In this document: piece by piece, positions 47,574 through 56,358 of the stretch
How positions within the stretch are numbered: position 1 is the stretch's first letter
Layout of the letters: every line of letters begins with the position of its first letter
Assembly: GCA_003225295.1 (NCBI GenBank)
Contig: QHYZ01000061.1
Location: 1-64,000 of the forward strand
Direction of reading: 5' to 3'
Source of the DNA: Acidobacteriota bacterium
GTDB lineage: Bacteria > Acidobacteriota > Terriglobia > Acidiferrales > UBA7541
DNA length: 64,000 nucleotides
Notes under the pieces: generated by a model
What the model was told of the DNA's origin: nothing
Databases searched by the model: none
The model's input: only the letters and a program-made list of their open reading frames with translations
Translations under genes and position numbers: made by a program

Positions 47574-49100
47574 TCACTCTTGCTGATTCGCGATGGCCAG
47601 GAAGATGCGATCATCCACGGCCACCGAGCGCGTGAAAAGAGTGGCGCCGTTCGCGCCCACGATGGCCACGTGTCTGGCCTGGCCGCTCATCGACGGACCG
47701 GCGAGCTTTGCGCCGGGTCCTGACCCATCACCTGCCAGCAGCGAAATCCGCGTCGTCTTCGGCGTACAGTTGGTGGCACGGAGACAAGTATCGCGGATAA
47801 ATATCTGGCGGTGGCCGCTGTTGTTGCCGCTCGCGGCCAGGTCGGAAACCTGATTCGAGGAATGGCTGGGAGTGACCGCCAGAAACGCGACAAAGCGTCC
47901 CGAAGAGCTGACGGAAGGCAGAATGCTTTCCGTTCCCACCAATGCTCCGTTCTCATCGGTGGAGATGAGATGCGTCGATGGCTTGCAGGAATCTCCTGCC
48001 CCCGCGCACGTATCGAGCAAATAGACCTGCCGCCCGGGCGGGGAATGTTCCACCAAATTCGTGGCCGCCGAGCTGAAGGCTACATAGCGCGCATCGGAGC
48101 TCATCGAAGGCGAGTGGCTTTCCTCGTTTGCCGGAGAGCCATCGGCTGCCGCCGAGAGCAGGGCGGTATGCGGCCGGCAGTCTGCGCCAGCGCCTTCGCA
48201 GGTATCCCGCAGAAAGACCTGCGCGCGATCATTCTCGACCGCGGTGTAGGCAACATAGCGACCGTCCAGACTGAGCGCCGGCGTCTCCTCGGCGACCAGC
48301 GCCGTCGCCGCCGTGCCAGCCGCAGTGCCTGGCGGACACCCACTCGAGGGGCAAATCGTGAAGGTTGCGGGTGCCGTCGATCCCCCGCCGCCACCACCAG
48401 TGCACACCGTGGTGCAGCCCACCGGAGCGGGAGACGGTGGATTAAAAACCGTCACACTGGCCGTCAAATTAGTCGTGCCGGGGTTCACCAGCAGATCGGC
48501 GGTGACACTAGCTTGAATCTGATTCGAAGATGTCCCCGAAAGGACGGTTAATTTTCTTTGCGTCCCGGCAATGCTCCAATTTACCTGGGATCCGCCGGAG
48601 AGATCCGTGGTGGGAAGAAAGTTTGAACCATTGAGCATCAACGTGAATTGCGCGCCGCCCGCTGGCGCACTGGCGGGAGCGATGCTCGTGAGTCCCGGCA
48701 AAGGATTCGGCGGCGGATTGATGATGAAGGCCAGGGGATTGGAGAGGCCATTGTTTCCCGCGCCCGAGGCAGGATTGACAGTGATGACGGTAGCTACGCC
48801 GGGCTTGGCGATAAGCGCTGCGGGAACAGTAGCAGTTTCATTCAAGATGTTTCCACCGCTATCGAGTGTGGGGGCGGTTTTGAGGGGTTTTCCATTCCAT
48901 TCGACGACAGTTTTTGTCACGAACCCGCCGCCATTCACGGTCATGACAAAGTCAGCACCGCCGGCGCTCGTTTGGCCCGGTGAAAGAAAGGAAATCGAGG
49001 CGCCGGTGTTGTTTTGAAAGGTGTTGCCGTAGTCGTTGCAGCCGGCTACAGCAAAAATCGCCGCCAGTGCGACAGCTAGTGCTGTCCAAGACCGCTTCAT
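47574..49100 (-). CDS. lipoprotein with TIG domains and PD40-type repeats
   Basis: ATG 49100 (AAGGAG upstream) starts a lipoprotein signal with lipobox VAGC (Cys near 20), giving 508 residues. Two IPT/TIG immunoglobulin-like domains follow (ISFLSPGQTSAGGADFVMTV and LTSIAPASAPAGGAQFTLML). The C-terminal half has repeated blades such as TPALSLDGRYVAYTAVENDR, SPSMSSDARYVAFSSAATNL and SILPSVSSSGRFVAFLAVTP, the PD40/TolB-type beta-propeller pattern. Each blade region is followed by a conserved 'FLRDTCEGA'-like stretch. It is likely a cell-surface protein; no function can be assigned. Confidence 0.85.
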   Translation of the reverse strand: MKRSWTALAVALAAIFAVAGCNDYGNTFQNNTGASISFLSPGQTSAGGADFVMTVNGGGFVTKTVVEWNGKPLKTAPTLDSGGNILNETATVPAALIAKPGVATVITVNPASGAGNNGLSNPLAFIINPPPNPLPGLTSIAPASAPAGGAQFTLMLNGSNFLPTTDLSGGSQVNWSIAGTQRKLTVLSGTSSNQIQASVTADLLVNPGTTNLTASVTVFNPPSPAPVGCTTVCTGGGGGGSTAPATFTICPSSGCPPGTAAGTAATALVAEETPALSLDGRYVAYTAVENDRAQVFLRDTCEGAGADCRPHTALLSAAADGSPANEESHSPSMSSDARYVAFSSAATNLVEHSPPGRQVYLLDTCAGAGDSCKPSTHLISTDENGALVGTESILPSVSSSGRFVAFLAVTPSHSSNQVSDLAASGNNSGHRQIFIRDTCLRATNCTPKTTRISLLAGDGSGPGAKLAGPSMSGQARHVAIVGANGATLFTRSVAVDDRIFLAIANQQE

Positions 49101-49437
49101 TCGAGACTCCTTCATCTTTTCTGACGGCCCCAGCCTTGCCGGGGCAGCTTGCCTCGCGCCAACGGGGGGAGCCCGTGGCGCCAGCGCAGTTTGCGGGTGA
49201 GATGCCAAATTCGTGCCGCGCGTTGACCCCGCGGGATGCGGGGAACGCCGCCCAGCCTCTATCCACCGCAGCGCGTGAGGCCGCACTTTGCCACGAATCT
49301 CGGCCAACCCTACTTGATTATCATCTGGATGGCGACGAGGTCAAAGCGGATTCGCGGGGCGAATCCGAGAAGAGAGGTAAGCATAGCCGCTAGAATATCG
49401 TCCCGTCCTGCGACTGAACACCGTGGAAGCGATTCAC
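49101..49437. other. intergenic, no gene recognised
   Basis: About 340 nt between the TPR gene stop and the lipoprotein start. The longer frame of the lipoprotein gene runs through it but has no signal or start support. No terminator or RNA gene was seen. Confidence 0.4.
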
Positions 49438-50391
49438 TTATTCCGCGCCCAGCGCGGCAACCGATGCGCGCACCAGCTCCTGGATATGGCTCCGACACTC
49501 TCCGTCCTGGACTGGCAAGGCGCTTGCGGCGCGATAACAGGCCGAGGCTTGCTGCTTTCGGCCAAGTTTTGCATAGAGGTCGCCGCGCGCCAGTTGAAAT
49601 AGCGGATTCCCCGGGTACCTTTCGGCCAGAGGGCCGAGGATCTGAAGCGCCTTTTCATACTGTTGATCATAACGATGTAGATTCAGCGCCAGATAGAAGC
49701 GCGCAATGTTGGTGGTGAGAATGCCCTGGGTGATGGCCTGTTCGAGCAGGCGCACGCCTTCTTGCTTCGAGCCGCCGGGAATGCCCATGAAGAAGCGCAG
49801 GATCCTGGCGATGCTACTGAGCGTGTCCACGTAATAGTTGTAAAGACCCAGGCCCAGATTGGCGTCGGCGAGATCCGCATCCAGAGCTTTGGCGCGCAGG
49901 AGATGTTCGCGCCCGCGCACTCCGGAGCGAGCCGCGTTGCGATTCTCGGCGCGCAGGGCGTAAAGCCGCGCCGACGACGCTTCAGCCATGCCGGCATAAA
50001 ATTGCATTTCCGCGGACTCACCCTGTTTGGTCTGCGCTTCTGCCAGCGACAGGGCCCGGGCAGCCAATTCAAAATAGTGGCGGTCCGCTTCGACCTTGGG
50101 CCGACGCCGGGCATCGCTCATTCCATACTTGAAATCGGCAGAAGTGCACCAGATCCGCCACCACCATGCTTCCGCTTCCAGCAGATATCCGAGCGGGTGA
50201 TTGGGCCGTTCCTGTTCCAGACGTTTTGCGGCTTCTATCCCTCCAGGGAGGTCGAAAGAATAGATTTTGTCGAGGATGGCGGGTGTCTCCGGCGGCAAAT
50301 TGAGGTGGGAGGCGCGCCCGGGGACGCTTAGAAGGGCCAGGAGTAGCACGAAAGCCAGGCCAACCCGGCGAGCTAGCCGCGATATATTCAT
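49438..50391 (-). CDS. exported TPR-like helical repeat protein
   Basis: From ATG 50391 the product is 317 residues with a signal peptide (RRVGLAFVLLLALLSVPGRA). The rest is all-alpha with TPR-like pairs, clearest at the end (ALQILGPLAERYPGNPLFQL, ARGDLYAKLGRKQQASACYR). The middle, ADANLGLGLYNYYVDTLSSI and RILRFFMGIPGGSKQEGVRL, recalls tetratricopeptide proteins annotated in Acidobacteriota. It may be a periplasmic scaffold. The upstream frame to 50487 adds 32 residues before the signal and is rejected. Confidence 0.8.
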   Translation of the reverse strand: MNISRLARRVGLAFVLLLALLSVPGRASHLNLPPETPAILDKIYSFDLPGGIEAAKRLEQERPNHPLGYLLEAEAWWWRIWCTSADFKYGMSDARRRPKVEADRHYFELAARALSLAEAQTKQGESAEMQFYAGMAEASSARLYALRAENRNAARSGVRGREHLLRAKALDADLADANLGLGLYNYYVDTLSSIARILRFFMGIPGGSKQEGVRLLEQAITQGILTTNIARFYLALNLHRYDQQYEKALQILGPLAERYPGNPLFQLARGDLYAKLGRKQQASACYRAASALPVQDGECRSHIQELVRASVAALGAE

Positions 50392-50533
50392 CGTCTCCGT
50401 CCGAGAAAGCGATTTTGCAGGTTCAGGATTGCGCCGAACGAGTTTAAGCTGTTCAAGAAGAGTACGAAATGATTTTTGCGGCAACAATCTGGATTAGGAG
50501 GCGCGGGGGGCATTTGTTATTCTCGGCGAACCG

Positions 50534-51913
50534 GTGACCGCGGGAAACAAAACGGAGCCCTCCCTACTAGAGCGTGGCCTGGGGCTGAAAGAGGCCGTCG
50601 CGCTGAACATGATCGAGATCGTGGGCATCGGCCCGTTCGTGGTGAGCTCCCTGGTGATTCGGGCGATGGGTGGGCCACAGGCTTTGATCGCTTGGCTGGC
50701 GGGCGCGCTGCTGGCGACGCTGGACGGCTTCGTGTGGTCGGAGCTGGGCGCGGCCATGCCCAAAGCCGGCGGCACGTATGTCTTTCTACGCGAGGCTTAT
50801 GGCCCGGAACGGTGGGGCCGATTGATGTCGTTTCTTTTCGTGTGGCAGACTTTCGTGCAGGCGCCGCTGTCGGTGGCCTCGGCTTCGATCGGATTTGCGC
50901 GATACGCGGGATATCTTCATCCGCTCTCAACACTGCAGGCGAAAACAATTTCCGGGAGTCTGGTCATTTTCCTGGTGATTTTACTTTACCGGCGAATCAC
51001 CACCATCGGAAAAATCTCCGTGCTGCTGTGGGCGGGTGTGGTGGGAACGATGCTGTGGCTGATTTGGGGAGGCATCCGCCATTTCGATGCCAAGATGGCG
51101 TTCGATTTTCCGCCGGGAGCATTTAACCTGTCGTGGGTGTGGCTGGCGGGCCTGGGGTCGGCAATGGTGAACACGGTGTACAGCTACTGGGGCTATTACA
51201 ACATCTGTCACTTGGGAGGAGAAATCCGAGATCCGGAACGGAATATTCCACGCGGGATTTTTCTTTCGATTTTGGGGATTGCGGTGCTTTATCTGGCGAT
51301 GCAGACGAGCCTTCTCGGTGTGGTACCGTGGCGGGAGGCGCAGCATTCTCCGTTCATCGTGAGCATGTTCGTGGAAAAACTCTATGGGCCTGGTTCGGCG
51401 CGATTTGTCACCTGGATGGTCTTGTGGATCGCCATGGCATCGGTGTTTTCGCTGCTGCTGGGTTATTCGCGGGTGCCTTATTCGGCGGCGCTAGATGGGA
51501 ATTTCTTTCCGGTATTTGCGCGCCTGCATCCCAGCAAACATTTTCCGCACGTGTCGCTGCTGGTTCTCGGGGGGCTGGCGTTTCTCTTCAGCGTTTCACT
51601 GAAGCTGGAGACGGCCATTGCCGGAATTCTTTCCATGCGGCTGCTGGTGCAGTTCATTGGACAGGCAGTGGGAGTGATGTTGCTGCGGCGGCGCTGGGGT
51701 ACGGAGCGGTTGCCGTTCAAGATGTGGCTGTATCCGCTGCCAGCGGTGCTGACCATTTTCGGGTGGGCGTGGCTGTTCTGGCAGACCGGGGCGACACGGA
51801 AATGGGGGCTGGCGGAGATCGCGCTGGGAGCCCTGGCGTTTCTCATTCGCGCGCGGAAGGTGCGACAATGGCCGTTTGGAACGTCGCCGTCGATGGTTAG
51901 TGGTTCACAGTGA
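50534..51913 (+). CDS. APC family amino acid permease
   Basis: A 459-residue membrane protein with about 12 helices. GLGLKEAVALNMIEIVGIGPF and the second helix SELGAAMPKAGGTYVFLREA are typical of the APC superfamily (amino acid/polyamine/organocation), with the IGPF/GGTY segments that shape the substrate site. It starts at GTG 50534; a Shine-Dalgarno is weak. The PIG-L deacetylase starts 22 nt after the stop, so the two are one operon. Substrate may be an amino acid or amine. Confidence 0.9.
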   Translation: MTAGNKTEPSLLERGLGLKEAVALNMIEIVGIGPFVVSSLVIRAMGGPQALIAWLAGALLATLDGFVWSELGAAMPKAGGTYVFLREAYGPERWGRLMSFLFVWQTFVQAPLSVASASIGFARYAGYLHPLSTLQAKTISGSLVIFLVILLYRRITTIGKISVLLWAGVVGTMLWLIWGGIRHFDAKMAFDFPPGAFNLSWVWLAGLGSAMVNTVYSYWGYYNICHLGGEIRDPERNIPRGIFLSILGIAVLYLAMQTSLLGVVPWREAQHSPFIVSMFVEKLYGPGSARFVTWMVLWIAMASVFSLLLGYSRVPYSAALDGNFFPVFARLHPSKHFPHVSLLVLGGLAFLFSVSLKLETAIAGILSMRLLVQFIGQAVGVMLLRRRWGTERLPFKMWLYPLPAVLTIFGWAWLFWQTGATRKWGLAEIALGALAFLIRARKVRQWPFGTSPSMVSGSQ

Positions 51914-51935
51914 GCATTCTCGGAGTGGAGGTTGC

Positions 51936-54575
51936 GTGAATTTCTATTTTCAACGTTTGGCGCTCCTTGCGGTAATGGCTTGCGGGGTGACGGCGTTCTT
52001 GCTCGCTCCGGTGTGGGCACAATTTCCTCCAGCGCCGGGGACAGGACTCGGCTTGCCGGAAACCATCGAGGCCATCGAGAGGGCTCGGATTACCACGCGG
52101 ATCCTGTACGTGACGGCTCATCCGGACGACGAGAGCGCTGCGGTGCTTACCTATGTGGCTCGCGGGCTCCATGCGGATGTCGCGCTACTCTCCCTCACAC
52201 GCGGCGAAGGCGGGCAGAACGACCTCGGCCCCGAACAAGCACCGCAGCTGGGATTGATCAGGACCGAGGAATTGCTAGCGGCGACACGGGGCTATGGCGT
52301 GAGGCTGTACTTTACACGAGCCAAAGATTTTGGCTATTCGAAGACTCCGGAAGAAACGGAGCGGATCTGGGGCGACCAGGTCCTGGAAGACATGGTCGCG
52401 GTGATCCGCGGATTTCGCCCCAACCTGGTGATTAACGGCTGGGGAGGCGTGCACACGGGCCACGGACATCATCAAGCCGCGGGGTTGCTCACGCCGAAGG
52501 CGGTCGCGCTCGCCGCGGATCCTTCCTTCAAGCTGCGCGGCTCATCGCCGGAAGCACAGGACTCGACGCCCTGGGGTGACCGCAAGCCTGTAATCCTGCT
52601 GGATCTCGACCGCAGCGAGGCTCCCAAGGGTTACTTGTTCCCTGTCGATGAGATTGCGCCGCTCTACGGAAAATCATGGCGCGAAATGGGACTCGATGCT
52701 TTCGCAAATCATCGCTCCCAGGGAATCACCGGGTTTCTAGCCTCGCCGTTTCTGCGCCGCGCTGTCGCGCTGCTACGCGAGGACGGCGGCGAATTCGATC
52801 CCGCCTCGCTGGCCCAGCCACTTGGTCCCCTGGACGAAGACTTTGAAGCCGGGAATATGGGCGCTGACCCGCTCATGCGAACCGTGGATGGCGCCCTGGT
52901 GGCGGCCCGGGATGCCGCGCTGCGACTCGATTGGAAGTCGGCCGCCAGTTCCCTGGTTGCCGCAGGTAGGAAAATCAATGAAGTGCCCGTGCCCTCGATT
53001 TCCTACCAAGTTCCCGCCCCGGTCGTATCCCTGTCGCGAAGTCTAAAACGGAAACGGGAAAAAATAGACGCGGCTCTGGCTCTGGTCGCCGGGCTGCGAC
53101 TAGATGCGCTCGCCGATCGCAGCGAGATCGTCCCCGGAGAGACCTTCACGGTTCGCGTGGACTCTCGTCATCGTGGAGAAATTGCCGGAGATTTCAAGAA
53201 GCCCGTACTGTTGCTTCCCTCTGATTGGAACGTCACCAAAGAAGAGGCCGAAACCAGTGGGTCCGTTCGGTTTACCGTTTCTGCAGGGCAGAATCCCCAG
53301 CGCACGCCGGCCTCCGTTACGGCGATATTGCCGGAACCTCCGCCCCTTGTGGTGGTCAGCCAGGAAGCGGTGGTGGATGGCTATTCGTTTACGGTTAGCT
53401 CGCCGGTGACGCAGCTTCGCGCGAGTTCCGCGCGAGCAGATCGAATGCCGCTGCGAATCGTTCCGGCCTACGCGCCGGCGGTCGAGCCAAAACAAGTGAT
53501 CGAGATTGCCGCCAGACAGGGCAAGCCGTTCGATGTACTGCTTCGGGTGCATTCCTATACAACGCAGGCGAGTGAGGTTCGCGCCGGGCTGACGGTGCCG
53601 CGTGGTTGGAAAACCGGCGCAGCCGTGCCATTGAAATTTGAGGGCGTGGGCGACCGCTATGCGCGACTGACAGTGACCCCACCACTAAAGATGGCCAAGG
53701 GGCGCTTCAAGATTTCGGCGTACGCGGAACGCCTGGCCGACCGCGCGCGTGGCGACAAGGCGGAGAAGTTCACCACTTCGCTGGAACCTTTGCCGACACT
53801 GCCGACGCAGCTTTGGAGCGAACCTGCCCAGTGCGTCCTGCACGCGTTTGACGTGCTGGTGCCGACGAATCTCCGCGTGGGCTACGTTACGGCGGAGAGC
53901 GAACCGGTGCCGGAAGCGCTCGAGCGCCTAGGCATTCGTGTGGAGATGCTGAACGCGGCGGCGCTGGCCTTCCAGGATCTATCCCCCTTCAATGCCATCG
54001 TGATCGGGGTGCGCGCGTACGAACTCCGGCCGGAATTGTCTGGAGCGAATCAGCGGCTGCTGGATTATGTATCGAAGGGTGGAACACTCGTCGTGCAATA
54101 CCAGCGGGAGTTCGCCTGGGACAAATTCCACTATGCACCATATCCGGCCCTGATCTCGCCGCCGCTGCCGCCCGCAAAAGAGGGTGCAGGGCAGGTGAAT
54201 CGTCCGCTTCCGCGCATCACGGACGAGAACTCTTCGGTGAAACTCCTGAAGCCGAATGATCCGTTGCTCACCCATCCCAATAAAATCACGCCAGACGACT
54301 TCCGTGGCTGGGTGCAAGAGCGTGGCCTGTATTTCTGGACGGAATTCGACCCCCAATACACGCCGCTCCTGGCCATGAACGATCCCGGCGAGCCTGACCT
54401 CACAGGCGGCCTGGTCTACACTCCTTACGGCAAGGGCACTTACATTTACACGGGCCTGGCCTTCTTTCGTCAGTTTCCCGAAGGCGTCCCAGGCGCTTAC
54501 CGGCTTTTCGTCAACTTACTCAGTGCGTCCGAGAGTCGCTCCGCCCGGTCCGCAGCGAAAAGACCTCGGCGCTGA
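51936..54575 (+). CDS. secreted PIG-L family deacetylase, multidomain
   Basis: GTG 51936, with GGAGTGGAGG at good spacing, starts a signal peptide (LLAVMACGVTAFLLAPVWAQ), giving 879 residues. The PIG-L (LmbE-like) zinc motif is YVTAHPDDES (H62, D64, D65) and the second His site is HTGHGHHQAAG (about 170-178). These enzymes deacetylate N-acetylglucosamine derivatives such as GlcNAc-inositol. The middle region is beta-rich; the end (VISKGGTLVVQYQ-type segment around 700-760) resembles a ThuA/GATase-like domain. Co-transcribed with the APC permease. Substrate unknown. Confidence 0.9.
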   Translation: MNFYFQRLALLAVMACGVTAFLLAPVWAQFPPAPGTGLGLPETIEAIERARITTRILYVTAHPDDESAAVLTYVARGLHADVALLSLTRGEGGQNDLGPEQAPQLGLIRTEELLAATRGYGVRLYFTRAKDFGYSKTPEETERIWGDQVLEDMVAVIRGFRPNLVINGWGGVHTGHGHHQAAGLLTPKAVALAADPSFKLRGSSPEAQDSTPWGDRKPVILLDLDRSEAPKGYLFPVDEIAPLYGKSWREMGLDAFANHRSQGITGFLASPFLRRAVALLREDGGEFDPASLAQPLGPLDEDFEAGNMGADPLMRTVDGALVAARDAALRLDWKSAASSLVAAGRKINEVPVPSISYQVPAPVVSLSRSLKRKREKIDAALALVAGLRLDALADRSEIVPGETFTVRVDSRHRGEIAGDFKKPVLLLPSDWNVTKEEAETSGSVRFTVSAGQNPQRTPASVTAILPEPPPLVVVSQEAVVDGYSFTVSSPVTQLRASSARADRMPLRIVPAYAPAVEPKQVIEIAARQGKPFDVLLRVHSYTTQASEVRAGLTVPRGWKTGAAVPLKFEGVGDRYARLTVTPPLKMAKGRFKISAYAERLADRARGDKAEKFTTSLEPLPTLPTQLWSEPAQCVLHAFDVLVPTNLRVGYVTAESEPVPEALERLGIRVEMLNAAALAFQDLSPFNAIVIGVRAYELRPELSGANQRLLDYVSKGGTLVVQYQREFAWDKFHYAPYPALISPPLPPAKEGAGQVNRPLPRITDENSSVKLLKPNDPLLTHPNKITPDDFRGWVQERGLYFWTEFDPQYTPLLAMNDPGEPDLTGGLVYTPYGKGTYIYTGLAFFRQFPEGVPGAYRLFVNLLSASESRSARSAAKRPRR

Positions 54576-54860
54576 ACCACGACCAAGGCAAACAATTGAC
54601 GTCCTCCTGTCCCCAGAAGGAAAGGATTTCTACGGTCTTCCGCTGGTTTTTTCTGAGACGGCTTGCTTCGGTGTGTAACGGACCGCACTTCAGGCGAAAA
54701 CACCACCGCAGGGCCGAGGACCATGCGCCGCAGAAATCAACAGGGCCTTATATCCCGGTCAAGAACGCCGAGGCCTTACGGCCCACATGGTAAACCACAT
54801 GGGCACATCGCCGCGCCCAGCTCAGCGTGCTATTCTCTTCAACCGAGGGGTAAAACGCGA

Positions 54861-55484
54861 ATGAAAAAGCACCTTCGAACCCGCTTTGCCAGCCGCACGA
54901 CTCAAAGGGTCATTTTCTTGTTGCTGGTAGCCGCACTTTCTCTCAGTTGCGTTTCTCTGGCTGCGGCACAGAAGGAAAAGAAAAAGAAGACCGACCCGGC
55001 TTCGTCCACGGAGAGCTCCAAGATGCTGATTCCCTTGACCGACGAACAGCAGATTGATTACGCGCTGTCGGAAATGCTGGGCGCATGGCAACTCGGGGAT
55101 AGCGAAAAGCTCCGCCAGGACTACGCCGACGATGTTGCCATTGTGAACGGCTCGTGGGCGCCGCCGATTCTCGGCTGGACCAACTATCTTGCCGTTTACC
55201 AGCAGCAGCGTGCGCGCATGCAGCAGGTGCGCATGGATCGCACAAATACCTATATCAAAGTGAATGGTATGGTGGGTTGGGCGTGCTACCAGTGGGATTT
55301 CGCAGCAGTTGTGGATGGCCAGCAGACAGAATCCCAAGGCCAGACTACCGTGGTACTCGAGAAGCGCAACAACCACTGGGTCATCGTGCTTAACCACACC
55401 TCGCTCGCGCCGAGGGTCCCCCAGGCCACTCCAGCCAACGCGCCTTCAGGGCAGCAACCACCTGCCAAGCCGTCGCCGCGCTGA
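54861..55484 (+). CDS. secreted NTF2-like (DUF4440/SnoaL-type) protein
   Basis: ATG 54861 starts a signal peptide (QRVIFLLLVAALSLSCVSLA) and a Lys/Pro-rich linker, then an NTF2-like cone fold: LTDEQQIDYALSEMLGAWQL, DSEKLRQDYADDVAIVNGSW, VNGMVGWACYQWDFAAV and TTVVLEKRNNHWVIVLNHTS. Total 207 residues. The fold binds small ligands or acts as a ketosteroid-isomerase-like enzyme; no catalytic set can be assigned. The longer frame from 54663 has no signal. About 285 nt of upstream intergenic DNA show no gene. Confidence 0.82.
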   Translation: MKKHLRTRFASRTTQRVIFLLLVAALSLSCVSLAAAQKEKKKKTDPASSTESSKMLIPLTDEQQIDYALSEMLGAWQLGDSEKLRQDYADDVAIVNGSWAPPILGWTNYLAVYQQQRARMQQVRMDRTNTYIKVNGMVGWACYQWDFAAVVDGQQTESQGQTTVVLEKRNNHWVIVLNHTSLAPRVPQATPANAPSGQQPPAKPSPR

Positions 55485-55508
55485 AACTCGCCGGCAAACT
55501 ATGGAGAC

Positions 55509-55799
55509 CTAGAAAAGACCTTTTAGCCCTTCCTTGAGCCACATTCCAGCAATCAACAGCAGCAGAACGCCTGCCAGGATGCCGGTCCCCATGATGGGCC
55601 GCGAGAGCGCGTTGATTTTCTCAACCAGCTCCCGCTGCTCTTTGGCGATATGCTCTTCAGCCGCGTCGAGAAAGATTTGATCATCTTCGTGGCTTGCGAG
55701 CAGGCTCCGTCGAAGCAACAGAACGAGGAACACAGCGGTAACGACTCCCCAGACGATCAGCAGGTAAAGCAATGGGCCCGTCAGCGTTTGTGGTTCCAT
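55509..55799 (-). CDS. small two-TM membrane protein, unknown function
   Basis: From ATG 55799 (GGAGGTTCACC upstream) the product is 96 residues with two membrane helices (about 9-30, LLYLLIVWGVVTAVFLVLLL, and 72-89, TGILAGVLLLLIAGMWLKEG) joined by a charged helix (ASHEDDQIFLDAAEEHIAKE). The frame is open to 55934, but the extra N-terminal part has no start support. I do not recognise the family; the arrangement suits a small regulatory or sensor membrane protein. Confidence 0.7.
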   Translation of the reverse strand: MEPQTLTGPLLYLLIVWGVVTAVFLVLLLRRSLLASHEDDQIFLDAAEEHIAKEQRELVEKINALSRPIMGTGILAGVLLLLIAGMWLKEGLKGLF

Positions 55800-56157
55800 G
55801 GTGAACCTCCCGTTGGACCGATCCGCGGTGCCGGCCCGGCCGGCAAGGGGTTTACTTGTCTTGATGGGGCGAGTATAGCACTCTGGATTAGAAATTCTAG
55901 TGCCGAGAATTATCAAAACAGATGCTCTTCCCATGAGCTCGCTTGCCTTGGGACCTGGCCGAAAGGCGGCTGGATACCGTCCGGCGAACTGGCAGACGTG
56001 CTAGCTTCAGGGGCTGGTAACCCAGGAGAAATTTCGCTTTCGCAGACCTCTACTCCCAGCAGAAAACCCCTTTAGCAGCAAGGGATTACGGGTTGTGAAC
56101 ATTTTTCGCTGCTGCGCTACGATTTCCACTTACTGCGACGCCCCGACGCGGGATTCG

Positions 56158-56186
56158 TTGCCGAAAGAAATCCGGCAATGTAGAAT
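56158..56186 (+). promoter_or_regulatory. tRNA-Leu promoter
   Basis: TTGCCG (56158-56163), 17-bp spacer, TAGAAT (56181-56186). Predicted start near 56193, three bases before the mature tRNA. A dyad TTGCCG/CGGCAA spans the spacer. The rest of 55800-56157 shows no gene. Confidence 0.7.
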
Positions 56187-56195
56187 GACGCCTGT

Positions 56196-56282
56196 GCCCG
56201 AATGGCGGAATTGGCAGACGCGCTGCGTTCAGGTCGCAGTTCTCGCAAGGGAGTGGAGGTTCGAGTCCTCTTTCGGGCACCA
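56196..56282 (+). tRNA. tRNA-Leu(CAG)
   Basis: An 87-nt tRNA with 3' CCA encoded. Acceptor stem GCCCGAA/TTCGGGC, D-arm with AATTGGCAGACGC, anticodon stem CTGCG/CGCAG with loop TTCAGGT giving anticodon CAG, a long variable arm (TTCTCGCAAGGGAG region) and T-loop GGTTCGAGTCC. The long variable arm and anticodon identify leucine, reading CUG. Confidence 0.97.
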
Positions 56283-56358
56283 ATTGATTCGATGGTGAAG
56301 CAGAACGCACGCGACTCCGCACCCTCATACTTCCTCCGGCTTGTTTCGCAGAATTCCA

